Assembly (NCBI GenBank): GCA_002840155.1
Contig: PGZH01000010.1
Location: 122,612 to 186,611 of the forward strand
Direction of reading: 5' to 3'
DNA length: 64,000 nucleotides
Source: Gammaproteobacteria bacterium HGW-Gammaproteobacteria-13
GTDB taxonomy: Bacteria > Pseudomonadota > Gammaproteobacteria > Pseudomonadales > Pseudomonadaceae
Part shown: positions 17,584-26,016 of the stretch, one piece after another
Layout: each line of letters opens with the position of its first letter
Position numbering within the stretch: the stretch's first letter is position 1
Position numbers and translations under genes: made by a program
Notes under the pieces: generated by a model
Database searches by the model: none
Told to the model about the DNA's origin: nothing
The model's input: the letters and a program-made list of their open reading frames with translations, nothing else

Positions 17584-18393
17584 TCAATCACTTGGTTTCT
17601 GCTTTGCCATATGCCCCAAATACTCAACCAATTCCCCCAATTCCTTGTCACTCAACACCTCAACCGCAAACCCCGGCATCTTGCCTTGCGGCCAACGGCG
17701 CAAGCTTTGTGGGTCGCGGATATAGCGGGTTAGAAAGTCGCCGCTGAAATACTCGGTAGGGTTATGCGGAATATTCAGGTCGGGGCCGAATTGTGAGTCG
17801 CCTGCGCCATTCAGGCGATGACAGGCCATGCAGTTTTTCTGGTACTGGGCAAAGCCGGCCTGCACCGCCGGGCTGGCATCGGCCGCTGGCAGCAGTTGCG
17901 GGAAGCGCTGCGCCACCGGGGCTAGTTTGCGGATGCTGGCCAGCTGGAATGGCCATTGTTCCGGGCCGATCTGGCTGGCGGCTGGGTTTTGCCAGACCAG
18001 ATAAAACGGCCCGGCGCTGGGTTTGCCGTTGCCGAGGGCCGGCCAGGGGTGCGCTGGGTCTTCGATGGCCAGCCAGGCCTGGCTGCCAGTTTGGCTAAGC
18101 GCGGGGGCGGCGGAGAGTTCGGCGGCAAAGCCGTCGCTGGCTACCAGTTGCAGGTGATCACCCGGCCGCACGCCTTCCAGCAGCGCGGCCAACGGTACGG
18201 CGCGATAGCGCATGCTGCGTTTGTAGCTGACGTCGTCACTGATCTCGATACTTTGCGCCTGCGGGTGGGCGAGCAGTTGGGCGCTGCTCAGGCGCTGGCT
18301 GCCGTTGCCCAGTTCCAGGGTCAGTTCGGCGGCGTGCAGGTGGCTGAAGGGTAAGAGGGCGAACAGGGCGATGCAGAGGGTGCGCTTGTTCAA
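17584..18393 (-). CDS. Exported protein with molybdopterin-oxidoreductase-like domain fused to cytochrome c
   Basis: A 269-residue periplasmic protein. A signal peptide (1-21) is followed by a domain of about 125 residues resembling the fold of molybdopterin-dependent oxidoreductases, as in short accessory forms (MRYRAVPLAALLEGV, then GPFYLVWQNP). A mono-heme cytochrome c domain follows: heme site CMACH at 188-192 and a probable axial Met239 in QGKMPGF. It starts at TTG, overlapping the rhodanese stop (TTGA), so it is the second gene of a two-gene minus-strand operon. Likely an electron carrier for a sulfur- or redox-related reaction; the partner is unknown. Confidence 0.82.
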   Translation of the reverse strand: MNKRTLCIALFALLPFSHLHAAELTLELGNGSQRLSSAQLLAHPQAQSIEISDDVSYKRSMRYRAVPLAALLEGVRPGDHLQLVASDGFAAELSAAPALSQTGSQAWLAIEDPAHPWPALGNGKPSAGPFYLVWQNPAASQIGPEQWPFQLASIRKLAPVAQRFPQLLPAADASPAVQAGFAQYQKNCMACHRLNGAGDSQFGPDLNIPHNPTEYFSGDFLTRYIRDPQSLRRWPQGKMPGFAVEVLSDKELGELVEYLGHMAKQKPSD

Positions 18394-18749
18394 TCCTGCG
18401 ACTCCAGGGCGAGTTTCAGTTCGTCATAGCCACCGGCGTTGATCAAGTTGCTGTAACCCATGGCGCGCAGGTTTTCTTCGGCGATGCCGGAACGGCGGCC
18501 GCTGCGGCAGTAGAGGATGATCGGCGTGTCTTTATCCGGGGCGAGGGCGCTGATGCGGCTGGCGATCTGTTCATGCTCGATTTGCTCGGCTCCGGGCAAT
18601 GCGCCGGCGGCGAATTCTTCGGCGGTGCGGACATCGATCAGCACGCTTTCCGGTGATTGCAGGGCGACAACGGCGGCGCTGAGTTCGGCTTCGCCGGCCA
18701 GCAGAGGCAGGCTGACCAGCAGGCCGAGGGTGGCAAGTAGGGTGCGCAT
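18390..18749 (-). CDS. Periplasmic single-domain rhodanese
   Basis: A 119-residue protein with a signal peptide (MRTLLATLGLLVSLPLLAGE) and one rhodanese domain. The active-site loop CRSGRRSG (Cys81) would carry a persulfide, as in PspE-type thiosulfate sulfurtransferases. AAGGAG lies just before the ATG. It is the first gene of an operon with the downstream cytochrome c fusion, suggesting a joint role in periplasmic sulfur transfer or oxidation (inference). Confidence 0.9.
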   Translation of the reverse strand: MRTLLATLGLLVSLPLLAGEAELSAAVVALQSPESVLIDVRTAEEFAAGALPGAEQIEHEQIASRISALAPDKDTPIILYCRSGRRSGIAEENLRAMGYSNLINAGGYDELKLALESQD

Positions 18750-18871
18750 GGCATGCTCCTTAGGGTGATTGAAATCACCCTAGCACAGGTGCCAGCTTTC
18801 AAGCGGTTACGGGGTTGTGCTGCCGCTGCCGGCTCACTCCACGGTGGCAGGCAGGGCAGGAAATCAGGGGT

Positions 18872-18967
18872 TTAGCTGACCAAGCGGGTCAGGTTGGGAA
18901 GAATCAGAATGACGGTGGTGGCAAACACGATCATGCCTGCCTGACGCATTTTCACTGGATTGAACAT
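18872..18967 (-). CDS. Candidate 31-residue membrane microprotein
   Basis: A short frame starting at ATG 18967 with a possible AAGG site upstream. The product is a basic N-terminus (MFNPVKMRQAG) followed by one hydrophobic helix (MIVFATTVILILPNL) and the tail TRLVS, the layout of a single-pass membrane microprotein. It lies alone in an otherwise empty spacer upstream of the rhodanese operon. Recognised from composition only, with no family known to me. Confidence 0.5.
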   Translation of the reverse strand: MFNPVKMRQAGMIVFATTVILILPNLTRLVS

Positions 18968-19422
18968 GGCGGTTGGCCTTGTTGTTTTTTGCGGGTGGTC
19001 GTCGCTGTCCTGCTCAATATGCGGATGCGACGCCACACCTCGTGTTGATCATTCAAGCCGTCCCGGCAAAACCCGGCGACGACGCCTACAGCAGCCGACC
19101 TGCACACTATTTGCCGGTGGCTTGATTCAACTGTAGGGGCGCGCAGCCCCTGGCTATAGACGCCTTGATTACTAAGGTGCGCGGCTTAGTTGCCTGTGGT
19201 TATGACGCGGGCTCCGCCACTGGCAAGCGGAGCTTGAGCTAGACACGCTTGTTGGCCTTCGCCCAGTGATTGACCGTTTGTCTGAGCTGAGCGGTCAATA
19301 GGCCTGAGCGCTTCGGTCATTGAGCCTGCTTGCGCGCGGCGTATGGTAGGCGCACTCAACAAAAACAGGCGTGGGCCCCACCTGCGCCATCAGCCACCCT
19401 CCATTGGAGGTCTGAGGACGCC
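18968..19422. other. Gene-free spacer upstream of the thiolase gene
   Basis: No convincing gene. It contains an 8-bp perfect inverted repeat, ATTGACCG (19269-19276) and CGGTCAAT (19292-19299), separated by 15 bases and about 125 bases before the thiolase start, a possible regulator site for the beta-oxidation pair. I looked for a PsrA-like GAAAC..GTTTC site and did not see one. Confidence 0.45.
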
Positions 19423-20628
19423 ATGACCGAAGCATATATTTTCGATGCGGTGCGCACGCCCCGCGGCAAGGGCAAGAAGGACGGCGCGCTGTACAGCGTC
19501 AAGCCTGTCGACCTGATCGCCGGCCTGCTCAAGGCGCTGCAAGCGCGCAATAACCTGGACACCAGTCAGGTCGATGACATCGTGCTCGGCTGCGTCACGC
19601 CGGTGGGTGATCAAGGCGCGGACATCGCCAAAACCGCGGCCATGGTTGCCGATTGGGATGTCAGTGTGTCGGGTGTGCAGCTCAACCGTTTCTGCGCCTC
19701 GGGGCTGGAAGCGGTGAACATGGGTGCGATGAAGGTGCGTTCCGGTTTTGAGGACCTGGTGGTGGTCGGCGGCGTCGAGTCGATGTCGCGCATTCCCATG
19801 GGCTCCGATGGCGGCGCCTGGGTGATGGACCCGGCGACCAATATGCACACCCATTTCACCCCGCAGGGCATCGGCGCCGATCTGATTGCTACCCTCGAAG
19901 GCTTTAGCCGCACGGACGTCGACAGTTTCGCCCTGCGCTCGCAGCAGAAAGCCGCCCGCGCCAGCAAGGACGGCTCGTTCAATAAATCGCTGATTCCGGT
20001 GGCCGACCAGAACGGCATCGTCCTGCTCGACCATGATGAATTTATCCGTGGCGAATCCACCCTCGAAGGCCTGGGCAAGCTCAAGCCGAGCTTCGAGATG
20101 ATGGGCCAGATGGGCTTCGACAGCACTGCGCTGCGGGTTTATAGCCATGTCGAGCAGATCAACCACGTACACACCCCGGGCAACAGCTCGGGCATCGTCG
20201 ACGGCTCCGCCTTGATGCTGATCGGCAGCGCTGCCAAGGGCAAGGAACTGGGCTTGAAGCCGCGTGCACGCATCGTCGCCACCGCCGTGACCAGCACCGA
20301 CCCGACCATCATGCTCACCGGCCCAGCGCCGGCTACGCGCAAGGCGTTGGCCAAGGCTGGGCTGAACGTCAATGACATCGACCTGTTCGAAGTCAACGAA
20401 GCGTTCGCTTCGGTGGTGATGAAGTTTATGAAGGACATGGGCGTCAGCGAGGACAAGGTCAACGTCAACGGCGGCTCCATCGCCATGGGCCACCCGCTGG
20501 GTGCGACCGGCTGCGCCATCCTCGGCACCCTGATCGACGAGCTGGAGAAGCGCCAACTGCGCTACGGCCTGGCCACCCTCTGTGTGGGCGGCGGTATGGG
20601 TATTGCCACGATTATTGAACGAATCTGA
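19423..20628 (+). CDS. Acetyl-CoA C-acyltransferase (thiolase)
   Basis: A 401-residue thiolase that cleaves 3-ketoacyl-CoA to acetyl-CoA and a shortened acyl-CoA. The acyl-accepting Cys91 is in [11 protein letters not shown], the His is in [14 protein letters not shown], and the second catalytic Cys is in [10 protein letters not shown] longer frame runs back to 19330, but ATG at 19423 follows GAGG and gives the family start [15 protein letters not shown]. It is followed by a FadB/FadJ-like gene, forming a beta-oxidation pair in thiolase-first order. Confidence 0.92.
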   Translation: MTEAYIFDAVRTPRGKGKKDGALYSVKPVDLIAGLLKALQARNNLDTSQVDDIVLGCVTPVGDQGADIAKTAAMVADWDVSVSGVQLNRFCASGLEAVNMGAMKVRSGFEDLVVVGGVESMSRIPMGSDGGAWVMDPATNMHTHFTPQGIGADLIATLEGFSRTDVDSFALRSQQKAARASKDGSFNKSLIPVADQNGIVLLDHDEFIRGESTLEGLGKLKPSFEMMGQMGFDSTALRVYSHVEQINHVHTPGNSSGIVDGSALMLIGSAAKGKELGLKPRARIVATAVTSTDPTIMLTGPAPATRKALAKAGLNVNDIDLFEVNEAFASVVMKFMKDMGVSEDKVNVNGGSIAMGHPLGATGCAILGTLIDELEKRQLRYGLATLCVGGGMGIATIIERI

Positions 20629-20633
20629 TCAGG

Positions 20634-20701
20634 CGTAGGAGCGGGCCATGCCCGCGAAGCCGACGTTGCGCTGATGATCGCGGGCATGGCCCGCTCCTAC
20701 G
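20634..20701. repeat. REP-like perfect palindrome between the thiolase and FadB-like genes
   Basis: Two perfect 24-bp arms (20634-20657 and 20678-20701) containing TAGGAGCGGGCCATGCCCGC are separated by 20 bases. This is the typical Pseudomonas REP pair (GCGGGCATGGCCCGC). Its place inside an operon suggests an mRNA-stabilising or processing hairpin. Confidence 0.9.
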
Positions 20702-20756
20702 GTTTCTGCGTTGCCCACCAGTTGAGTGCAACTGCCAGTGAGAAAGGAATTAAGTA

Positions 20757-22901
20757 ATGACTGACGCCATCCGTTACGAAAAAGGCCAGGACAATATCGT
20801 CGTTCTGACCATGGACATGCCCGGCCAGAGCGCCAACACCATGAACGCGGTGTACCGCGAAGCCATGGGCAAGATCGTCGAGCGCCTGGAAGCCGAGAAG
20901 GACTCCATCGCCGGGGTGATTGTCACCTCCGCGAAGAAGACCTTCTTCGCTGGCGGCGACCTCAATGAGCTGATCAAGGTGACCAAGGCCGATGCGCCGG
21001 CCTTCTACCAGATGATCCTCAACATCAAGGGCCAACTGCGCCGCCTGGAGTGCCTCGGCAAGCCGGTGGTTGCGGCGATCAATGGCGCGGCCCTGGGCGG
21101 CGGCTGGGAAATTGCCCTGGCCTGCCATCACCGTATCGCCCTGGACAGCTCCAGCATCCAGCTCGGTCTGCCGGAAGTAACCCTCGGCCTGCTGCCGGGC
21201 GGTGGCGGGGTGGTGCGTATGGTGCGCCTGCTCGGTCTGGAAAAAGCCCTGCCGTATCTGGCCGAAGGCAAGAAGGTACGTCCCGATGCGGCACTCAAGG
21301 CTGGCTTGATCCACGAACTGGCTTCCGACAAGGATGACCTGCTGGCCAAGGCCCGCGCCTGGATCGCCGCCAACCCGGCGCCCAAGCAGCCTTGGGATGT
21401 CGCCGGTTACAAGATTCCTGGCGGCACACCATCCAGCCCGAACGTGGCGCAGATGCTGGCCATTGCCCCGAGCGTATTGCGCGACAAGACCAAGGGCTGC
21501 TTCCCGGCGCCGGAGAAGATCATGTGCGCCGCCGTCGAGGGTGCCCAGGTTGACTTCGACACCGCGCAGATCATCGAAGCGCGCTACTTCACCGAGCTGA
21601 CCACCGGCCAGGTGGCGAAGAACATGATTGGCACTTTCTGGTTCCAGCTCAATGAAATCAACGCAGGCGGCTCCCGCCCGCAAGGCTTCGAGCCTTACGT
21701 GACCAAGAAGGTCGGCGTGCTGGGTGCCGGCATGATGGGCGCCGGTATTGCCTATGTGTCGGCGGTCGCCGGTATCGAGGTAGTGCTTAAGGACATCTCC
21801 ATCGAGGCGGCCGAGAAGGGCAAGGATTACTCGGCCAAGCTGCTGGAGAAGAAAGTCGGCCGTGGCCAGATGAGCGCTGACAAGCGCGATGGCATCCTGG
21901 CGCGGATCAAACCGACCGTTAGCGATGCCGACTTTGAAGGCTGCGACCTGATTATCGAAGCGGTGTTCGAGGATCGCGACCTCAAGGCCAATGTCACGGC
22001 GGCTGCCGAGCGTGCGGCGCTGGCGGATGCGGTGATTGCCTCTAACACCTCAACCCTGCCGATCACCGGCCTGGCCACCGCGGTGCAGAAGCAGGACAAG
22101 TTTATCGGCCTGCATTTCTTCAGCCCGGTGGACAAGATGCCGCTGGTGGAAATCATCAAGGGCGAGCACACCAGCGACGAGACCCTGGCGCGCGGTTTTG
22201 ATTACGTCATGCAGATCAAGAAGACCCCGATTGTGGTCAACGACAGCCGTGGCTTCTTCACCTCGCGGGTGTTCGGCACATTCACCAACGAAGGCCTGGC
22301 CATGTTGGGTGAAGGCGTGAGCGCGGCGATGATCGAGAACGAAGCGCGCAAGGCCGGCATGCCGGTCGGCCCGCTGGCGATCAGCGATGAAGTGTCGATG
22401 AGCCTGATGAACCATATTCGTCAGCAGACCATCAAGGATCTGGCCGCCGAAGGTAAGTCCATCCCCGAGCACCCGGCGTTTGCGGTGATCGATATGATGC
22501 TCAACGAGTACAAACGGCCGGGAAAATCGGCTGGTGCGGGCTTCTACGATTACCCTGCAGGCGGCAAGAAGCACCTGTGGCCGGAGCTGAAAGCGCGCTT
22601 TGAGAAGCGCGATGCGCAGATCTCGCAGATCGACGTACGTGATCGCATCCTGTTTATCCAGGCCATCGAAACCGTGCGCTGCGTGGAAGAGGGCGTGCTC
22701 AAGTCGGTTGCCGACGCCAATATCGGCTCGATCATGGGCATCGGCTTTGCCGCCTGGAGCGGCGGCGCGCTGCAGTTTATCAACCAGTACGGGGTGAAGG
22801 ACTTCGTCGCCCGCGCCCAGTACCTGGCTGAGCAGTATGGTGAGCGCTTCCTGCCGCCGGCGCTGCTGCTGGAGAAGGCGGCGAAGAACGAAAGTTTCTA
22901 A
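20757..22901 (+). CDS. Bifunctional enoyl-CoA hydratase / 3-hydroxyacyl-CoA dehydrogenase (FadB/FadJ-like)
   Basis: A 714-residue multifunctional beta-oxidation protein. Residues 1-~200 are a crotonase domain (FFAGGDLNEL; INGAALGGGWEIALACHH). From about 318 comes the NAD-binding dehydrogenase motif VGVLGAGMMGAGIA, followed by the C-terminal dehydrogenase domain with HFFSPVDKMPLVEI and NDSRGFFTSR. It hydrates enoyl-CoA and oxidises the product to 3-ketoacyl-CoA for the upstream thiolase. GAAAGGA precedes the ATG. A strong terminator follows, closing the operon. Confidence 0.93.
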   Translation: MTDAIRYEKGQDNIVVLTMDMPGQSANTMNAVYREAMGKIVERLEAEKDSIAGVIVTSAKKTFFAGGDLNELIKVTKADAPAFYQMILNIKGQLRRLECLGKPVVAAINGAALGGGWEIALACHHRIALDSSSIQLGLPEVTLGLLPGGGGVVRMVRLLGLEKALPYLAEGKKVRPDAALKAGLIHELASDKDDLLAKARAWIAANPAPKQPWDVAGYKIPGGTPSSPNVAQMLAIAPSVLRDKTKGCFPAPEKIMCAAVEGAQVDFDTAQIIEARYFTELTTGQVAKNMIGTFWFQLNEINAGGSRPQGFEPYVTKKVGVLGAGMMGAGIAYVSAVAGIEVVLKDISIEAAEKGKDYSAKLLEKKVGRGQMSADKRDGILARIKPTVSDADFEGCDLIIEAVFEDRDLKANVTAAAERAALADAVIASNTSTLPITGLATAVQKQDKFIGLHFFSPVDKMPLVEIIKGEHTSDETLARGFDYVMQIKKTPIVVNDSRGFFTSRVFGTFTNEGLAMLGEGVSAAMIENEARKAGMPVGPLAISDEVSMSLMNHIRQQTIKDLAAEGKSIPEHPAFAVIDMMLNEYKRPGKSAGAGFYDYPAGGKKHLWPELKARFEKRDAQISQIDVRDRILFIQAIETVRCVEEGVLKSVADANIGSIMGIGFAAWSGGALQFINQYGVKDFVARAQYLAEQYGERFLPPALLLEKAAKNESF

Positions 22902-22929
22902 CGCCGTCGCGTTAAGGCTGAAGTACTGA

Positions 22930-22957
22930 AAACCGGCTCCCAGTGAGCCGGTTTTTT
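22930..22957 (+). terminator. Rho-independent terminator after the beta-oxidation operon
   Basis: AACCGGCTC-CCAGT-GAGCCGGTT followed by a run of T residues; perfect 9-bp stem. Confidence 0.9.
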
Positions 22958-23016
22958 TATGGGCATGGCACTAGACTGCTGCAACAGCCACGCGGATGTG
23001 GCGCAAGGGAGGTGTT

Positions 23017-23418
23017 ATGAAAATCGGGATAAGCACTGCGCTGGCAATCAGCCTGGGGTTACTGGCCGCGCCGGTGTGGGCGGATGACTGCGCCAATGCC
23101 ATGGATCAACTAACCCTCAACCAGTGCGCGGCGGCGGACTACGCCACCCAGGACAAGCGCCTGAATCAGCTCTACGGCGATTACCGCAAGCGTCTGGATG
23201 ATGGGCAGAAGCAGCAGCTCAAGGAGGTGCAGCTGGCCTGGATCAAGTTCCGCGACCTGGCCTGCGCGTTCGAGTCGGCGTCGGTGGAGGGCGGTTCGGC
23301 CTATCCGATGGTGCTGAACGGCTGCCTGACGCAAAAGACCGCCGCACGGGTCAAGGAGCTGGAGCAGCTGGCCGTCTGTGAAGAAGGCGACCTTAGCTGC
23401 CCGATGCCAGCGCAGTAG
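23017..23418 (+). CDS. LprI-family periplasmic protein (DUF1311)
   Basis: A 133-residue exported protein. The signal peptide (MKIGISTALAISLGLLAAPVWA) ends before DDCANAMDQLTLNQCAAADY, the start of the DUF1311/LprI domain, which has conserved cysteines and an AWIKFRDLACAFES segment. Members include a lysozyme-inhibitor lipoprotein of mycobacteria, but most are uncharacterised. GGAGG precedes the ATG at 23017. Single gene, with small genes on the opposite strand right after it. Confidence 0.85.
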   Translation: MKIGISTALAISLGLLAAPVWADDCANAMDQLTLNQCAAADYATQDKRLNQLYGDYRKRLDDGQKQQLKEVQLAWIKFRDLACAFESASVEGGSAYPMVLNGCLTQKTAARVKELEQLAVCEEGDLSCPMPAQ

Positions 23419-23421
23419 TTA

Positions 23422-23619
23422 TCAGCAGACCTGGCGGCCGCAGACCAACTGCTGGATAGCCTGACGCTCGCTCAGGTGAGTGGGCATGCGCAGGGTGGTC
23501 AGGGTGCCATCGCTAAGCTGGATGGCCAGCTCTGACTCGAAGTGGATGCCGCTGCCGTCGACAGTGGCGTAGGTCACGCCATAGACGTTCTGGTTGCTCA
23601 GCGATTGGGCGATGCTCAT
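23422..23619 (-). CDS. Small protein of unknown function (65 aa)
   Basis: I do not recognise the family. The product is soluble and beta-rich (NVYGVTYATVDGSGIHFESE, then LAIQLSDGTLTTLRMPTH) with a C-terminal CGRQVC pair of cysteines. AGGAG lies before the ATG. It lies 26 bases after the stop of another small gene on the same strand, so the two may be co-transcribed. Coding potential is supported by the ribosome site and sensible composition only. Confidence 0.6.
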   Translation of the reverse strand: MSIAQSLSNQNVYGVTYATVDGSGIHFESELAIQLSDGTLTTLRMPTHLSERQAIQQLVCGRQVC

Positions 23620-23645
23620 GGCGTTCTCCTGATTGCGGGGCGCAT

Positions 23646-23780
23646 TTATTTAGCGGCGTTCTGCTCGGCCTTGAATTGTTCGGCCTGCACTTTTTCGGTT
23701 TGGCGCTGGCTACTCGCACTGTGGCTGCTGGTGAATGCGGAAGCGGCAAGCAGGCTGGCGATGGCGGAAAAACTGGTCAT
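23646..23780 (-). CDS. Very small alanine/serine-rich protein, possibly exported
   Basis: A 44-residue frame starting MTSFSAIASLLAASAFTSSH: a short weakly hydrophobic stretch followed by a charged, glutamine- and lysine-rich tail (RQTEKVQAEQFKAEQNAAK). AGAGGA precedes the ATG at 23780. It could be a secreted or periplasmic peptide or may not be real. It is upstream of the 65-residue small gene. Confidence 0.45.
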   Translation of the reverse strand: MTSFSAIASLLAASAFTSSHSASSQRQTEKVQAEQFKAEQNAAK

Positions 23781-24001
23781 GCTGATGTCCTCTGGTTGGT
23801 TGGGCGCAGTGCCCGATGGCCAGATCATCTGCGCGTGCCGCTATCGACAGAAGTGAATGGTGCTTATGGTGACTATCGAGGCCGCTGATGGGCCTCGGGT
23901 AATTGGTCGGGTTTGCCCTGCAGCTATTGCCTTGCAGCCTGTCAGCAGGCACGCTTGCGCGCTGGTAAAACAACCCTCCTGCGCCCTAGGTAACCGCCCA
24001 T

Positions 24002-24730
24002 ATGCCGCTGCAGATCTGCATCCTGGAAACCGATGTTCTTCGCCCTGAATTGGTCGACCAATACGACAGTTATGGCCGTATGTTCGAGCAATTGTTCGCC
24101 CGTCAGCCGATTGCTGCCGAGTTCAAGGTGTACAACGTGATGGAGGGGCACTACCCGCCGGACAGCGAGCGCTACGATGCCTATCTGGTGACGGGCAGCA
24201 AGGCAGATTCCTTCGGTAGCGATGCCTGGATTCAGACCCTGAAAACCTACCTGCTGGAGCGCTACAACCGGGGCGACAAACTGCTCGGTGTATGTTTCGG
24301 CCATCAGTTGTTGGCGTTGCTGCTGGGCGGCAAGGCCGAGCGCGCGGTGCAGGGTTGGGGGGTGGGTATCCATCAGTACCGTATGGCGAGCAAGCCGACC
24401 TGGATGAGCCCTGATCTGGAAGACCTGACCCTGCTGATCAGCCACCAGGACCAGGTGACCAAGCTACCGGAAAACGCCACATTGCTGGCCAGCAGTGAGT
24501 TCTGCCCGATTGCCTCCTATTGCATCGGTGATCAGGTGCTGTGCTTCCAGGGCCACCCTGAGTTCGTGCATGACTATTCGCGCGCGCTGCTCGACCTGCG
24601 CCAACAGCATATAGGTGAGCCGACCTACTCCAAGGGCGTCGACAGCTTGCAGCACGACCACCAGGGCCACACCGTGGCCGAATGGATGATGCGCTTTGTC
24701 GCCCAGGGCCGTGCCGGCCTGGCTGAGTAA
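24002..24730 (+). CDS. Class I glutamine amidotransferase-like protein
   Basis: A 242-residue GATase1-fold protein. The Cys elbow is GVCFGHQLLALLLGG and the His-Glu pair is in CFQGHPEFVHD. It differs from the protein at 11676 in the elbow (CFGHQ versus CLGGQ) and in carrying a C-terminal extension (HQGHTVAEWMMRFVAQG), so they are distant relatives. The family includes PuuD-like gamma-glutamyl hydrolases and GMP synthase-related proteins; the reaction is unknown. Single gene closed by a strong terminator. Confidence 0.85.
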   Translation: MPLQICILETDVLRPELVDQYDSYGRMFEQLFARQPIAAEFKVYNVMEGHYPPDSERYDAYLVTGSKADSFGSDAWIQTLKTYLLERYNRGDKLLGVCFGHQLLALLLGGKAERAVQGWGVGIHQYRMASKPTWMSPDLEDLTLLISHQDQVTKLPENATLLASSEFCPIASYCIGDQVLCFQGHPEFVHDYSRALLDLRQQHIGEPTYSKGVDSLQHDHQGHTVAEWMMRFVAQGRAGLAE

Positions 24731-24781
24731 CGCGAGGTCGGACGAAAAAGCCCCGCACTAGGCGTAATGCTGTTCACATAA

Positions 24782-24825
24782 GAAAAATGCCGCTTCTCCG
24801 TTGCTGGGGAAGCGGCATTTTTTGT
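24782..24825. terminator. Bidirectional terminator between the amidotransferase and corA
   Basis: AAAAATGCCGCTTC pairs with GAAGCGGCATTTTTT across a short loop. T runs on both strands serve the upstream plus-strand gene and the minus-strand corA. Confidence 0.9.
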
Positions 24826-24912
24826 GCTACAGAACTGTCGGATGGGGGAGGCAGCCTAGGTGCTAAGCCGTCAATTGGCTGATGGGTTCGCACCCATCCT
24901 ACGGTCTGATTT

Positions 24913-25884
24913 TTATAGCCAGCCGGAGCGCTTGAAGCTGACGAAGAGCCCAACGCAGCCGGTGGTGATCAGCCCGAGCACGCCGAAGTAGCCATACTGC
25001 CAGGCAAGCTCTGGCATGTTCTGAAAATTCATCCCGTAGATCCCCGCCACCGCCGTGGGGAAGGCCAGAATCGCCGCCCAGGCGGCGAACTTGCGCTGGG
25101 TGACGCTTTGCCGCGAGGACTCCAGCAACAGGCCGACTTCGATAGCGTGATCGGCCATCTCGCGCAGGGCGGTGAGGTCTTCCAGCAGGCGGTTGACGTG
25201 AATCGCCACGTCGCGGAAGTAGGGGCGCATGTTCTTGTCGATAAACGGGAAGTCCAGACGCTGCAGCTCTTGGCAGATTTCCGCCAGCGGCCCGATATAA
25301 CGACGCAACCGCAGCAGGTCACGGCGCAGCCCCTGGATGCGCTCGACATCGGCCTGGCTGAGCGGGTTTTTCAGTACGTGATGCTCCACCTCTTCAAGCT
25401 CGGTGTGGTAGTTGTCCATCAGCGGGCGGTAGTTCTCGATCACAAAGCTGAGCAGGGCGTAGAGCACGAAGTCCTCGCCGTGCTCTAGCAGCAGCGGGCG
25501 CGCCTCGCAGCGTTGGCGCACCTGGGAGTAGGGTGCGGATTCGCCGTAACGGGCGCTGATGATGTAACCGCTGCCGGCGAACAGCTGGGTTTCGACAAAG
25601 GTCAGCTCATCGTTAAGCAGAATGGGCGAGTACAGCACCAGAAACAGCGCATCGCCGAAGGTTTCCAGCTTGGGTCGGGTGTGCCGCTGCAGGGCGTCTT
25701 CCAGCGCCAGTTCATGCAGGTCGAATTGCTGCTGCAGGCTGATCAGCTCTTCGGGGCAGGGATCATGCAGACCGATCCAGACGAAATGTCCGGGCTTCTT
25801 CGACCATGGCTTGCCTTCGTCGAGGCTGATGTTGGTGACTTTCTTGCCCTTGCTGTAAACGGCGGCAGCAACAACGCGACCCAT
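24913..25884 (-). CDS. corA: Magnesium/cobalt transporter, CorA family
   Basis: A 323-residue divalent-cation channel. A large cytoplasmic N-terminal alpha/beta and helical domain (1-~260) is followed by two C-terminal membrane helices; the first ends with the signature YGMNF that forms the selectivity filter, and the loop after it begins QNMPELAWQYGY. A Lys/Arg-rich tail (FKRSGWL) follows the last helix. Its length is typical. It is monocistronic on the minus strand, between two hairpin terminators. Confidence 0.94.
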   Translation of the reverse strand: MGRVVAAAVYSKGKKVTNISLDEGKPWSKKPGHFVWIGLHDPCPEELISLQQQFDLHELALEDALQRHTRPKLETFGDALFLVLYSPILLNDELTFVETQLFAGSGYIISARYGESAPYSQVRQRCEARPLLLEHGEDFVLYALLSFVIENYRPLMDNYHTELEEVEHHVLKNPLSQADVERIQGLRRDLLRLRRYIGPLAEICQELQRLDFPFIDKNMRPYFRDVAIHVNRLLEDLTALREMADHAIEVGLLLESSRQSVTQRKFAAWAAILAFPTAVAGIYGMNFQNMPELAWQYGYFGVLGLITTGCVGLFVSFKRSGWL

Positions 25885-25971
25885 AATGCTTCTCTTATTG
25901 GTGGTGAACTCAGCACGCAGCTTAGCGGCTTAGTCGCTGCCAGTGGGCGTTGCTGGGCTCTGCAGGCAAGA

Positions 25972-25998
25972 AAAAGCCCAGCGCGTGGCTGGGCTTTT
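25972..25998 (-). terminator. Rho-independent terminator of plsC
   Basis: AAAAGCCCAGC and GCTGGGCTTTT form the stem. On the minus strand it is followed by TTTTTC, directly downstream of the plsC stop. Confidence 0.85.
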
Positions 25999-26016
25999 GG
26001 GGCGTTACGGGTTGCC

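Noticed and set aside
19269-19422. PsrA-type operator ahead of the thiolase gene
   Set aside because: No GAAAC..GTTTC pair is present; only an unrelated ATTGACCG/CGGTCAAT dyad.
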